DNA of 37,767 nucleotides from UBA7398 sp947491605 (GCA_947491605.1 CANLJW010000008.1:1-37767), one strand, 5' to 3'. Shown: positions 1 to 8,216, numbered from the stretch's first letter. The notes: generated by a model not told the origin, from the letters alone. Program-made: numbers and translations.

Positions 1-624
1 AAAATCAATTTTGTTATCCAACTCTTTCCGGACAACTTGGTCTTTTATCTCTTCAATAGTGATCTTCCTAATGGAATTCTTCGAAGCAAACTCTTCTAGT
101 TCGCGCCCGCGCATCATTGATCCATCGTCGTTAACCAACTCTGAAAGCACTGCCGCTGGGTACGAATTAGTTAATTCACAAAGGGCAATACCGGCTTCGG
201 TATGCCCACCTCGTTCGTGGATGCCACCGGCAACTGCAACCAGTGGGAAAATATGGCCGGGGCGCGAAAAATCTGCGGCTCTTGTATCTGGATTGGCTAG
301 CGCGCGTAGCGTATTTGCCCGCTCCGCTGCACTGATTCCTGTGGTTCGCGCCTCAATCAAATCAACCGAAACCGTAAATGCGGTCTCATGGCTATCTTCA
401 CTTTTGGCAACCATCATCGGAAGTTTGAGTCGTTTGGCGATCTCATTAGTAATTGCGCCACAAATAACACCAGAGGTATGTCGCACCATGAAACCTATTT
501 GTGCCGTAGTGGCTGTTTCTGCCAGTAAAATTAAATCGCCCTCATTTTCACGATCAGAATCATCGGTGACAATCAAGAATTTTCCATTCTTAAAATCCGT
601 GAGAGCGTCCTTGAAATTACTCAT
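1..624 (-). CDS. ribB: 3,4-dihydroxy-2-butanone 4-phosphate synthase (RibB, or N-terminal half of RibBA), partial
   Basis: It converts ribulose 5-phosphate to 3,4-dihydroxy-2-butanone 4-phosphate and formate, one of the two precursor branches of riboflavin. Reading the minus strand from the ATG at 624 gives 208 codons with no stop, so the gene runs off the window edge. The family signature DDSDRENEGDL (residues 21-31) and the block RPGHIFPLVAVAGGIHERGG followed by HTEAG are clear. The start overlaps the ribE stop as TAATG (1-nt overlap), which implies translational coupling. The last visible residues are already close to the usual end of the RibB domain, so the unseen part decides between plain RibB and a RibBA fusion with GTP cyclohydrolase II. 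The long plus-strand reading frame here is its shadow. Confidence 0.92.
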   Translation of the reverse strand, partial: MSNFKDALTDFKNGKFLIVTDDSDRENEGDLILLAETATTAQIGFMVRHTSGVICGAITNEIAKRLKLPMMVAKSEDSHETAFTVSVDLIEARTTGISAAERANTLRALANPDTRAADFSRPGHIFPLVAVAGGIHERGGHTEAGIALCELTNSYPAAVLSELVNDDGSMMRGRELEEFASKNSIRKITIEEIKDQVVRKELDNKIDF

Positions 625-1226
625 TATTTATCCCCCTTGGCTAGAAGTCTCTCAACATACTTAGCGAGAACATCAACTTCGATATTGACTAGATCTCCTG
701 GCTTTTTTGTTGATAAATTAGTTCTTTCTAAAGTTTCCGGAATTAACCAGACTGTAACCACATCTGTTTCATCATTAATAGTTCCCACCGTTAATGAAAC
801 CCCATCAAGTGAGATTGAGCCTTGGTTAACGATGTATTTAGAGAGATGAGATGGAACATTGATATCAAACTTTGCCCACTTATCCCCTGGTGTTAACCCA
901 ACAACTTCTGCCACTGCATCGACATGTCCCTGAACCATATGACCACCTAGACGTGAATTTAACTGGGCAGCCAACTCAAGGTTTACCGGACTGCCAACAA
1001 TAATCTGTGATAGCGATGTTAGTGACAAAGTTTGAGCCATGACATCTGCGGTGAATTCTGTGCCAGATACCGAGGTCGCAGTTAAGCAAACACCATTTAG
1101 TGCAACAGAATCGCCAACTTTAATTTGGCTGATCAACTCTGGCGCATCGATAGTAAAGATCGCAGAGCTTTCACCCTTTTCAATTGCGATGATCCGACCC
1201 AATTCAGCAACTAATCCGGTGAACAT
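624..1226 (-). CDS. ribE: riboflavin synthase alpha chain
   Basis: It dismutates two 6,7-dimethyl-8-ribityllumazine molecules into riboflavin and 5-amino-6-ribitylaminouracil. The N-terminus MFTGLVAELG is diagnostic, and the protein is a tandem of two lumazine-binding barrels; GHMVQGHVDAVAEV near residue 95 opens the second one. Its 200 residues are normal for the family. I chose the ATG at 1226 over the in-frame GTG at 1229 because it gives the canonical N-terminus and overlaps the ribD stop by one base (TGATG). A GGTGAG just upstream may serve as ribosome binding site. It is the second gene of the FMN-riboswitch operon ribD-ribE-ribB. Confidence 0.95.
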   Translation of the reverse strand: MFTGLVAELGRIIAIEKGESSAIFTIDAPELISQIKVGDSVALNGVCLTATSVSGTEFTADVMAQTLSLTSLSQIIVGSPVNLELAAQLNSRLGGHMVQGHVDAVAEVVGLTPGDKWAKFDINVPSHLSKYIVNQGSISLDGVSLTVGTINDETDVVTVWLIPETLERTNLSTKKPGDLVNIEVDVLAKYVERLLAKGDK

Positions 1227-2239
1227 CACTCACCATTTCTAATGCTGTATACCGATTTAACATCGCCATCTAGAACTTCGGTACTGATGTGATCTAGTCG
1301 CATTTGATTGCTGATCGTTGAAGGGTAATCAAAGGTAAAAAAGGGCTTTCCGGAACCCAATAGAGAAGGTGCTTGGTAGATAACTAGCTCATCCATAAGG
1401 CAGTGATCCACCATGGCACTTCCCAATGTTGGACCAGCTTCTACAAAGACATGATTAACCCCTAGTTCATTGAGTTTTTCAACCAGAACTTCGAGATCCT
1501 TAGACTTAACAACAACAGTCTCTGCCGCATCATCAAAAATTAAAGCATCTGTTGGCAGCTCTTGCTCCCCACAAACAACGCGGATTGGGTTATTTGTATA
1601 TCCAACAAATTCTCCCCGCGGAATCAAATGTGGGTTATCTGCAATAACTGTATTTGTTCCTACCAAAATCGCATCAGCATGGCGACGCATTTGTTGAACA
1701 TCAGCACGTGAGGTTTGATTGGTAATCCACTTGGATGTTCCATCTGTTGCAGCAACCTTTGCATCAAGTGTTGTCGCAACCTTCCAGGTAAAATATGGAT
1801 GGTTCTTAGCAATCTTGGTGAGCCAAGCACGATTTGAATACGCTGCTTCTTTTTCAAGGAGGCCGCTGACCACTTTAATACCAGCCGCTCGCAGAGTTTG
1901 CCCACCGCCTGCCGCCTTCGCATTTGGATCACTAACTGCGTAAACAACGCTTGTGATTCCGGCATCGATAATTGCTGCTACGCACGGCCCCGTTGAACCA
2001 ACGTGATTACAAGGTTCAAGGCTTACAACAAGTGTCGCATTTTTAGCTTTCGCACCAGCTGCCTTAATGGCAACAACTTCGGCATGATCTGGACTCTTCA
2101 TTCGATCATGAAAACCTTCACCAACAATTAGGCCAGCAGAATCAATTACTACTGCACCAACTATTGGATTAGGTGCAGTTTTTCCAAGTCCGTTTTCGGC
2201 AAGGGCGATGGCACGTTGCATCGCAACTGTGTAATCCAT
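1226..2239 (-). CDS. ribD: bifunctional diaminohydroxyphosphoribosylaminopyrimidine deaminase / 5-amino-6-(5-phosphoribosylamino)uracil reductase
   Basis: It performs the second and third steps of the GTP branch of riboflavin synthesis. Residues 1-140 are a zinc cytidine-deaminase-like domain with HAE (H52, E54) and PCN...GPC (C77, C86); the rest is the RibD C-terminal NADPH reductase domain. APNPIVGAV near residue 22 is typical. A longer form could start at GTG 2251, but the ATG at 2239 is preceded by GGGGG at 5 nt spacing and gives the usual N-terminus (MDYTVAMQRA), 337 aa. The common HAEVNAL reads HAEVVAI here, a mild variation. It is the first gene after the FMN riboswitch and is translationally coupled to ribE. 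Confidence 0.93.
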   Translation of the reverse strand: MDYTVAMQRAIALAENGLGKTAPNPIVGAVVIDSAGLIVGEGFHDRMKSPDHAEVVAIKAAGAKAKNATLVVSLEPCNHVGSTGPCVAAIIDAGITSVVYAVSDPNAKAAGGGQTLRAAGIKVVSGLLEKEAAYSNRAWLTKIAKNHPYFTWKVATTLDAKVAATDGTSKWITNQTSRADVQQMRRHADAILVGTNTVIADNPHLIPRGEFVGYTNNPIRVVCGEQELPTDALIFDDAAETVVVKSKDLEVLVEKLNELGVNHVFVEAGPTLGSAMVDHCLMDELVIYQAPSLLGSGKPFFTFDYPSTISNQMRLDHISTEVLDGDVKSVYSIRNGE

Positions 2240-2243
2240 ATCT

Positions 2244-2273
2244 ACCCCCACTCATGTTTCGAGTCGCCGGGGT
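2244..2273 (-). promoter_or_regulatory. candidate Shine-Dalgarno-sequestering hairpin in the ribD leader
   Basis: Minus-strand ACTC (2264-2261) can pair with GAGT (2253-2250) around a 7-nt loop, and flanking ACCCC (2273-2269) can pair with GGGGT (2248-2244), which is the ribD Shine-Dalgarno. This would mask translation initiation and is a reasonable OFF-state expression platform. Pairing is by eye; no folding was computed. Confidence 0.45.
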
Positions 2274-2274
2274 G

Positions 2275-2319
2275 TGTGCATGAAAGCACAAATTCGGTAG
2301 GCCAAATCAAATGCCTACC
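2275..2319 (-). promoter_or_regulatory. two hairpins between FMN aptamer and ribD
   Basis: Just 3' of the aptamer the minus strand has GGTAGGC (2319-2313) and GCCTACC (2302-2296), a 7-bp stem with a 10-nt loop. It is followed by TGTGC/GCACA (2290-2286 with 2279-2275), a 5-bp stem with a 6-nt loop. Neither is followed by a U-run, so they do not look like intrinsic terminators; they are probably part of the switching region. Confidence 0.45.
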
Positions 2320-2327
2320 TATTTTTG

Positions 2328-2448
2328 TTTCCTCTCATCCGGACTTTAACCGTCGGTCCCAGAATTACACTGGGTCAACCGATACCTGGCTGGCATCGGG
2401 TCGCGGACTATAACCGCCGGTTCGAAATTACATCGACCCCGGAAACAA
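2328..2448 (-). ncRNA. FMN riboswitch (RFN element)
   Basis: The minus strand contains the RFN consensus blocks in order: a GGGGTCGATGTAATTTCGAA segment, ACCGGCGGTTATAGTCCGCG, a variable arm closed by CCCAG/CTGGG, and CCGACGGTTAAAGTCCGGAT followed by GAGAGGAAA. These match the conserved FMN-binding core. It lies about 90-210 nt upstream of ribD and should turn the rib operon off when FMN is plentiful. No terminator follows, so control of translation is more likely than attenuation. Confidence 0.95.
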
Positions 2449-2455
2449 CGTCTTA

Positions 2456-2461
2456 ATTCTA
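2456..2461 (-). promoter_or_regulatory. probable -10 element of the rib operon
   Basis: Minus-strand TAGAAT (TANNNT type) would place the transcription start near 2449, immediately before the first helix of the FMN aptamer. A weak -35-like TTCCCA lies 18 nt upstream. The remaining 2462-2666 gap before the next gene shows no convincing gene or structure. Confidence 0.45.
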
Positions 2462-2666
2462 TAGCGACTTTGCCCAGTCTGGGAACTTAATACCTTTGAT
2501 TTATAGCTGCGACCTTCAAGAATCGAAGGCTTCATTCAATTTGCTGGCATCGCCTTTCCCAGCTCCATCAATATATAGATTAATAAGACGAGTAATCTCA
2601 GTTTTGTCATCGGAGATGTTCTCTGACCTCCGCAAGATGTTAGATCCCAAAATAACAATAGAGCAA

Positions 2667-3698
2667 CTATTTATTAGGTTTGATAATCGTTATTCCGCCA
2701 AGTGAATTGCTATCGAGTTCGGCGAGGGCTTTGGCACCTTCCGCTAACCCAACTTCTCGCTTGACTAGCACTGCAGGATTTAGTACACCGGTGGCAACTA
2801 GCGCCAACATTTCTGGATAATCACGAGCAGACATTCCGTGGGATCCAAGCAGGTCAATCTCCCAAGCGATAACGCGGGCCATCGGAATTTCAGATAAACC
2901 GTTGGGAGTGGCTAAGAGTCCTAATTGCAGATGTCTGCCGCGGCGTGCCAGCGAAAGGACGGATGCACCGGCGGTTGCTTTGCTGCCAAGTGCATCTACC
3001 GAAACATCAGCGCCACCAAGGTTTTGAAGATATGCAACGGGATCTATTTTGCTTGAGTTAATTGTTTCGGCACCGAGAGATTCGGCAATTTTTAAGGCAG
3101 CATCGTTAATATCTACGGCATAGACGGTTGCCCCTTTCGCCTTTGCAATCATGATTGCACTAAGGCCAACACCGCCGCATCCGTAGATAACAACTTTCTC
3201 GCTGGCTTTTACATGGGCGCGCTTGATTAGGCCCCGATAAGCGGTGGCAAAGCGACAACCTAAAGCGGCCGCGGTAGCGAAGGAGAGCGCTACGGGAATT
3301 TTTACTAAATTAAAGTCGGCGTTATTAATTGCAACGTATTCGGCAAATGAACCGTAACCGGTAAAGCCTGGTTGGGTTTGCGTTGGGCAAACTTGTGCAT
3401 CTCCACGCAGACAATATCCGCACTTGCCGCAGCCAGAGATGAAGGGAACGGTCACGCGATCGCCTACTGAATGCTTAGTGACTGAACTGCCAATGGCGGA
3501 AATGACACCCGCGAACTCGTGGCCTGGAACGTGTGGCAGAACGATGTCGGAATCGTGGCCCATCCAAGCATGCCAATCGCTACGGCATAAGCCAGTTGCT
3601 TCAACTTTGATTACAACGCCGTCATTAGTTGGGGCCGGAATCGGAATATCAATAACCGATAGTGGTCCTTTGAATTGCGAGAAGAAGATGGCGTTCAT
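2667..3698 (-). CDS. zinc-dependent alcohol dehydrogenase, MDR superfamily
   Basis: Cytosolic zinc alcohol dehydrogenase of the medium-chain family, 343 aa. Catalytic zinc ligands are visible as C38 (GLCRSD) and H60-E61 (GHEFAG); structural zinc ligands are C90, C93, C96 and C104 in the CGKCGYC...C loop. The Rossmann motif GCGGVGLS is at 173-180, and an Asp at 196 (YAVDIND) suggests NAD rather than NADP. The substrate cannot be read from sequence. It is monocistronic, with minus-strand TAACAT six bases before the ATG, so the mRNA is probably leaderless. It is unrelated to the rib genes downstream. Confidence 0.88.
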   Translation of the reverse strand: MNAIFFSQFKGPLSVIDIPIPAPTNDGVVIKVEATGLCRSDWHAWMGHDSDIVLPHVPGHEFAGVISAIGSSVTKHSVGDRVTVPFISGCGKCGYCLRGDAQVCPTQTQPGFTGYGSFAEYVAINNADFNLVKIPVALSFATAAALGCRFATAYRGLIKRAHVKASEKVVIYGCGGVGLSAIMIAKAKGATVYAVDINDAALKIAESLGAETINSSKIDPVAYLQNLGGADVSVDALGSKATAGASVLSLARRGRHLQLGLLATPNGLSEIPMARVIAWEIDLLGSHGMSARDYPEMLALVATGVLNPAVLVKREVGLAEGAKALAELDSNSLGGITIIKPNK

Positions 3699-3704
3699 TA
3701 ACCT

Positions 3705-3710
3705 ATGTTA
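3705..3710 (-). promoter_or_regulatory. -10 element, leaderless start of the zinc ADH gene
   Basis: Minus-strand TAACAT, then AGGTTA, then ATG at 3698. The 6-nt spacing puts the transcription start on the start codon. No Shine-Dalgarno is present. Confidence 0.55.
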
Positions 3711-3790
3711 GACCAAGTTAAATATCGAAAAAGTCGATCCGTAACTACGTCCATTAAGTCAGATTACCTGAACTTTAAATAAAAGACATT

Positions 3791-4735
3791 TCATTGATTG
3801 GTTCTACTTAAATAAGTATTTATTCCATCAGCTAAAAATTGTTGTACCTCTGCTGCAACTTCCGGGGAAACCCCCGCTAAAGCATTGAAACCATGTATTG
3901 CGCCTTTATAGTCTTTGAAGATTACTTTAACGCCAGCTTTTTCCAACGATTCCGCATAAAGTCGCCCGTCATCGGCCAATGGATCGTATTCAGCCGTAAC
4001 CACTACCGCCGGTGCGAGGTTTGAAAGGTTTTTGGAAGTAGCTGGAAAAGCGTAAGGGTTATTAAGAGCTACATCATTTTGAGCATATTGTGATTCAAAC
4101 CAACGCATTACTTTTGAAGTTAATCCAAAACCTTCGGCATTATTAATCGCACTCGGCAAGGATCCATCATGGCCGGTGCATGGATATACCAGCATTTGAA
4201 ATGCAAGTTTCACTAATCCGGTATCGCGAGCTTTAAGTGCTACCGCCGCGGCTAGATTTCCGCCAGCGCTATCCCCGCCAACACCAATCTTTGTGGCATC
4301 AATTTTTAATAAGCCTGCATTTTTGACGATCCACTCAAGCGCCGTATAACAATCATTAAATGGCGTTGGAAAAGGATGTTCTGGCGCTTTTTGATACTGG
4401 ACCTGTACCACAACAAAGTTTCCTTTATTAGATAGCGAACGAACCGTTGGTTCGAAACCATCCATATTTCCAATCACCCAACCGCCGCCATGTAAATAAA
4501 GCATAATCGGAAGATTTGGTTCATCGTTTGGTCGATAAATTCTTATTGGTAAATATCCATTCGGCCCAGAAATAACCTTATGTTCAACACTAAATATTGG
4601 TTCTGGTTTGCCAATGAAATCAGGATTGGGAAGAGTGCGGAAACGATATTCTGCCATTGTCATCTCCCATGGAGCTGGCATCGCCATTTTTTCGCGGAGC
4701 ACTAGATGTTCGGCAAATTCCTTTTTAAGCGCCAT
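3791..4735 (-). CDS. alpha/beta hydrolase, HSL-type esterase/lipase
   Basis: Carboxylesterase of the hormone-sensitive-lipase family, 314 aa from the chosen start. It has the oxyanion motif HGGGW (82-86), the nucleophile elbow GDSAG (Ser156), the acid in EYDPLADDG (Asp251) and catalytic His281 in IHGF. No signal peptide is seen, so it is probably cytosolic; the natural ester is unknown. The open frame extends to a TTG at 4771, but I prefer ATG 4735 because minus-strand TACGCT lies exactly six bases upstream, the pattern seen at many genes here, and because the longer form would overlap the divergent gene. No other gene is clearly co-transcribed with it. Confidence 0.85.
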   Translation of the reverse strand: MALKKEFAEHLVLREKMAMPAPWEMTMAEYRFRTLPNPDFIGKPEPIFSVEHKVISGPNGYLPIRIYRPNDEPNLPIMLYLHGGGWVIGNMDGFEPTVRSLSNKGNFVVVQVQYQKAPEHPFPTPFNDCYTALEWIVKNAGLLKIDATKIGVGGDSAGGNLAAAVALKARDTGLVKLAFQMLVYPCTGHDGSLPSAINNAEGFGLTSKVMRWFESQYAQNDVALNNPYAFPATSKNLSNLAPAVVVTAEYDPLADDGRLYAESLEKAGVKVIFKDYKGAIHGFNALAGVSPEVAAEVQQFLADGINTYLSRTNQ

Positions 4736-4741
4736 GGATTG

Positions 4742-4754
4742 AGCGTAGTAGTCT
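4742..4754. promoter_or_regulatory. abutting divergent -10 elements
   Basis: Minus-strand TACGCT (4747-4742) serves the esterase ATG at 4735, and plus-strand TAGTCT (4749-4754) serves the DUF4287 gene ATG at 4761, each with a 6-nt spacer. The two hexamers are one base apart, so two polymerases could not bind at once. Confidence 0.55.
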
Positions 4755-4760
4755 TTGAAT

Positions 4761-5318
4761 ATGAATGCCAAAGATTCGAGTCGAGAGTCGCATTTTCCTG
4801 CTATCGAAAAACGTTATGGCAAATCAATAGATTATTGGTTCAAAGTTATGGCTAAATTGGCTGGGAAAAAATACCCAGAACAGATAGCCCACCTTCGGGA
4901 AAATTATGGCTTTTCGCAAGCACATGCAAATGCCCTTGTTATGTTCTCGCGCGGATCAACATCTTCGAAGAGATTTAATACCCCAACCGAATATTTCAAA
5001 ACGTTGGATCCTAAGCAAGCGAAGACTGTGCGGGCAATATTTAAATCGATAAAGAGTAAGTACCCGGAATTAGAGCTCGTGATTGCTTGGAATCAACCAA
5101 TGTTGCAATTCAATGGAAAATACATAATTGGGGTTTCGGCTGCTAAGAACCATATTCTTTTTGCGCCTTGGAGCAAAGATGTAATCGAAAAATTCACGCC
5201 CAGAATGAAGAATTTAGATGTTAAGAAAAAGACAATCGCCGTGCCGAACGATTGGGAGGTTGATGAAAAACTATTGCAAGCTATCGTAAAGGCCCGCCTG
5301 GCAGAAGTCAGTAAGTAG
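4761..5318 (+). CDS. DUF4287 and DUF1801 domain protein
   Basis: 185-aa soluble protein of unknown role. The N-terminal third (roughly residues 10-68) resembles DUF4287 with the HANALVMFSRG segment. The remainder resembles DUF1801 (YdhG/frataxin-like fold), with ELVIAWNQPMLQFNGKYIIG and the conserved C-terminal PNDWEVDEKLLQAIV. No catalytic residues are assigned to these families, so I give no function. The start is ATG 4761, with plus-strand TAGTCT six bases upstream; a TTG at 4755 in the same frame is less likely. It is divergent from the esterase and convergent with ctaF. Confidence 0.82.
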   Translation: MNAKDSSRESHFPAIEKRYGKSIDYWFKVMAKLAGKKYPEQIAHLRENYGFSQAHANALVMFSRGSTSSKRFNTPTEYFKTLDPKQAKTVRAIFKSIKSKYPELELVIAWNQPMLQFNGKYIIGVSAAKNHILFAPWSKDVIEKFTPRMKNLDVKKKTIAVPNDWEVDEKLLQAIVKARLAEVSK

Positions 5319-5341
5319 TTATTTCTTTTGCAAAAATTTAA

Positions 5342-5743
5342 TTAATGAACGTTAGCAGAAGGCTTTTCATATTCTAGCGAAAATCCAATAACGCTTATCA
5401 GTAGCGCACCAACACCAATGATTGTGAGCCACCACCCAATGATTAATCCCAGACCTACTGTGCAAATCGAAAGTCCAAGTGGCAATGGCCACCATGAATG
5501 TGGGCTGTAAAAACCAAGGTCACCTGCGGAATCTGAAATTTCGCCTAGGTCATTATCTTCAGGAAGCACTCCACCAGATCGTCGATCGATAAACCATAAG
5601 TAATAACCAATGAGCAGCGCTAATAGCGAGCTTAACCCAATCGCTATGACACCTAACTCTTCACCGCCTACTAAGAAATACACAACATCTAGCAAGGCAT
5701 AAAAAAATGTCAACACTGCAAATAATTTCCAGGCCACGCGCAT
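5342..5743 (-). CDS. ctaF: cytochrome c oxidase subunit IV, actinobacterial type (CtaF)
   Basis: Small membrane subunit of the actinobacterial aa3 oxidase, 133 aa with four hydrophobic segments in two pairs (about residues 5-27, 31-51, then two between 85 and 125). The segment GFYSPHSWWPLPLGL is the family hallmark. The start codon overlaps the ctaD stop by one base (TAATG), so it is the third gene of ctaC-ctaD-ctaF. This subunit occurs in Actinobacteria, which supports the taxonomic reading. It ends 23 bp from the convergent DUF4287/DUF1801 gene, with no evident terminator hairpin between them. Confidence 0.93.
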   Translation of the reverse strand: MRVAWKLFAVLTFFYALLDVVYFLVGGEELGVIAIGLSSLLALLIGYYLWFIDRRSGGVLPEDNDLGEISDSAGDLGFYSPHSWWPLPLGLSICTVGLGLIIGWWLTIIGVGALLISVIGFSLEYEKPSANVH

Positions 5744-7410
5744 TAGTGCCCACCATCAGTATTAGCCATATGTGGGTGATGTAAATCAAATGCTGGTCGT
5801 TCGCTTCGGATCCGCGGCATCGATGTGAAGTTGTGACGCGGTGGTGGGCAGGAAGTGGCCCACTCCAGAGAGCCACCATAACCCCACGGATCATCTACTA
5901 ATACTTTTGGACTCTTTCGAGATATCCAAACATTGATAGCGAACGGAAGCATTGATAAAGCTAGTAGAAATGATCCAACTGTAGAAATCATATTCATTTC
6001 CGTGAATCCATCTGTTGCCAGATAATCTGCGTAGCGACGCGGGAAGCCTTTTATGCCCAACCAGTGTTGAATTAAGAATGTTATGTGGAAACCGAAGAAA
6101 AGCGTCCAGAAATGAATTTTTCCTAAACGTTCGTTTAGCATATGCCCAGTCATTTTTGGCCACCAGAAATAAAAGCCGCCAAACATTGCAAAAACTACCG
6201 TTCCAAACAAGACGTAATGAAAATGCGCTACCACGAAATATGAAGCCGAAACGCTGAAATCTAATGGTGGGCTTGCCAAAATAATTCCAGTTAAGCCACC
6301 GAATAAGAAGGTAATAAGAAAACCCGTGATCCAAAGCATTGGTGTGTCAAAAGTTATAGAACCACGCCACATAGTGCCAATCCAATTGAAAAATTTCACT
6401 CCAGTTGGAACACCAATTAAGAAAGTCATAAACGAAAAGAATGGCAATAGAACTTGACCTGATGCAAACATATGATGTGCCCAGACAGCAACCGAGAGCG
6501 CTGCAATTCCAATTGTGGCGGCAATTAAGCCTTTATACCCAAAAATAGGTTTCCTGCTAAAAACTGGCAAAATTTCAGTAGCAATTCCAAAGAAGGGAAG
6601 CGCCAAGATATAAACCTCTGGATGACCAAAAAACCAAAAGAGATGTTGCCAAAGCATTGCGCCACCATTTGCTGGATCAAATATGTGAGATCCAAATATG
6701 CGGTCAGACTCAAGCCCTAATAGCGCAGCAGCTAATGGCGGAAATGCCAGCAAAACAAGAATTGATGTAAGAAGCGCGTTCCATGAAAATATCGACATCC
6801 GGAACATAGTCATTCCAGGAGCGCGCATTGTGAAAATAGTAGTTACAAAATTAACGCCACCCATAATTGTTCCAAGACCACTGATTGCTAAACCAATTAC
6901 CCACAAATCTGAACCGATGCCTGGCGAGTAATCTGAATTTGAAAGTGGAGCATAGGCAGTCCAACCAAATGAAGCCGCGCCACCTGGCGTTAAAAATCCG
7001 GCAAATACCATTACGCCGCCGAGTAAATATAACCAGTAAGAAAGCATATTTAATCTTGGAAAGGCAACGTCGGCTGCGCCGATTTGAAGCGGCATGAGGA
7101 CATTTGTGAAGCCAACAAAGAGTGGAGTAGCAAAGAGTAACAACATGATTGTGCCATGCATCGTAAAGGCTTGATTGTATTGTTCTGCGCTCACAAATTG
7201 CAGTCCCGGCCTAGCTAGTTCGCTCCGCATAATTAGCGCGAGCACGCCAGCAATCAAAAACCAAGCAAAAGAAGTGATCAAATATAGGTAGCCAATTGTT
7301 TTATGATCGGTGGAAGTGAGCCACTTGACTACTAACTTACCCTTGTTTGTACTTTGAATTTTACTTTGGCCAGAAGTAGCCATCATTGGCTTAGTCGCAT
7401 AAGTTGTCAT
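5743..7410 (-). CDS. ctaD: cytochrome c oxidase subunit I
   Basis: Catalytic heme-copper subunit of the terminal oxidase, 555 aa, about 12 membrane helices. Heme a ligands are H85 (FTMHGTIM) and H398, the heme a3 ligand is H396 (AHFHYV), and CuB ligands are H263 (GHPEVY) and H312/H313 (AHHMF). Y267 is the cross-linked tyrosine, so this is an A-type oxidase. The start overlaps the ctaC stop by four bases (ATGA), and the stop overlaps the ctaF start. Expected partners are CtaC, CtaE and the bc1 complex; ctaE and qcr genes are not in this window. Confidence 0.97.
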   Translation of the reverse strand: MTTYATKPMMATSGQSKIQSTNKGKLVVKWLTSTDHKTIGYLYLITSFAWFLIAGVLALIMRSELARPGLQFVSAEQYNQAFTMHGTIMLLLFATPLFVGFTNVLMPLQIGAADVAFPRLNMLSYWLYLLGGVMVFAGFLTPGGAASFGWTAYAPLSNSDYSPGIGSDLWVIGLAISGLGTIMGGVNFVTTIFTMRAPGMTMFRMSIFSWNALLTSILVLLAFPPLAAALLGLESDRIFGSHIFDPANGGAMLWQHLFWFFGHPEVYILALPFFGIATEILPVFSRKPIFGYKGLIAATIGIAALSVAVWAHHMFASGQVLLPFFSFMTFLIGVPTGVKFFNWIGTMWRGSITFDTPMLWITGFLITFLFGGLTGIILASPPLDFSVSASYFVVAHFHYVLFGTVVFAMFGGFYFWWPKMTGHMLNERLGKIHFWTLFFGFHITFLIQHWLGIKGFPRRYADYLATDGFTEMNMISTVGSFLLALSMLPFAINVWISRKSPKVLVDDPWGYGGSLEWATSCPPPRHNFTSMPRIRSERPAFDLHHPHMANTDGGH

Positions 7411-8165
7411 TTTTGGCCTGCTTTCAAGTCAGCAATATAAGCTTGATACTCTGCTGGAGTTACAACTTTTACCGTAAATAACATTTGTGAATGACTTCGC
7501 CCACAAAGCATGTTGCAACGACCTGGAAAGGTTCCTAATTTATTCGCTGAAAATTCAAGTTGATTATCTACACCAGGCAAATTCATCATTTGAATCATAA
7601 ATGCTGGAATCCAGAAACCATGGATGACATCGCTAGAGGTTAATTTGAATCGAACCCGTTCCCCAAGTGGCATGTACAAAACCGCTGGTTGTGCAGGAGT
7701 ACCAGTGATAGTTGTGCCTGGTCCAGCCTCTTTGTGACTAAACTGCCACGACCACTGAAATGCGTTTACGGTCACATCGTGTACCGCAGGAGAATTCGCG
7801 GGTGAAATTTTGGTGATGTTCGTTTCGGCAACTGCGGTATAGCCAAAAAGTACTGCCACAATCACGAACGGAATTATCGTATATGCAATTTCGGTTGGAA
7901 TGTTATACCGAGTTTGCTTGGGAAAATTTTCATCTTTTTTGCGATGAAATATTGCGGCCCACAATATCAACGCAGCTGTAAATGCTCCGACGACTAGCGC
8001 TGCGATCCAAGCTCCTTGCCAAAGTGGCAGCGAGATATCAGTTACGCTGGAGAGTCCAGGGTTGAATCCAAATCCAATAGTTTCTTTGCTTGAACATCCA
8101 GTTGTGAAAATTGTGCTTAAAAAAACGACACTTGTCATTTTTGCGAACTTTTTTAAGCGGGACAT
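7407..8165 (-). CDS. ctaC: cytochrome c oxidase subunit II, lipoprotein
   Basis: CuA-bearing subunit that accepts electrons from the cytochrome c domain of the bc1 complex. From the ATG at 8165 the product is 252 aa: a lipoprotein signal ending in TTGC (Cys24), two membrane helices (about 47-70 and 94-115), then the cupredoxin domain. CuA ligands are H182, C217, C221, H225 and M228. Longer in-frame starts exist up to 8237, but ATG 8165 gives a proper lipoprotein signal and has minus-strand TATCCT exactly six bases upstream, indicating a leaderless mRNA. It is first in ctaC-ctaD-ctaF. Confidence 0.95.
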   Translation of the reverse strand: MSRLKKFAKMTSVVFLSTIFTTGCSSKETIGFGFNPGLSSVTDISLPLWQGAWIAALVVGAFTAALILWAAIFHRKKDENFPKQTRYNIPTEIAYTIIPFVIVAVLFGYTAVAETNITKISPANSPAVHDVTVNAFQWSWQFSHKEAGPGTTITGTPAQPAVLYMPLGERVRFKLTSSDVIHGFWIPAFMIQMMNLPGVDNQLEFSANKLGTFPGRCNMLCGRSHSQMLFTVKVVTPAEYQAYIADLKAGQK

Positions 8166-8171
8166 GGGAAA

Positions 8172-8177
8172 AGGATA
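8172..8177 (-). promoter_or_regulatory. -10 element, leaderless ctaC operon promoter
   Basis: Minus-strand TATCCT, then TTTCCC, then ATG at 8165. No Shine-Dalgarno is visible, which fits initiation on a leaderless mRNA. Confidence 0.6.
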
Positions 8178-8210
8178 ACCGTCCATTTCGCAGAGTTCGC
8201 GCTGACCGAG

Positions 8211-8216
8211 TACCGT
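8211..8216 (+). promoter_or_regulatory. -10 element of the desulfurase-like gene
   Basis: TACCGT lies seven bases upstream of the GTG at 8224. It supports that start codon and a leaderless transcript, divergent from ctaC. Confidence 0.45.

Noticed and set aside
11..664. Long plus-strand reading frame of 217 codons
   Set aside because: The minus strand carries an unmistakable RibB sequence over the same bases, so this frame is a shadow.
2496..2705. Small plus-strand frame of 69 codons upstream of the rib promoter
   Set aside because: No Shine-Dalgarno or leaderless hexamer, no family resemblance, and it overlaps the end of the zinc ADH gene.
3756..3775. Hairpin downstream of the esterase (AAGT..CAG with CTGACTT) as a terminator
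   Set aside because: The stem has a bulge and there is no T-run after it in the direction of transcription.
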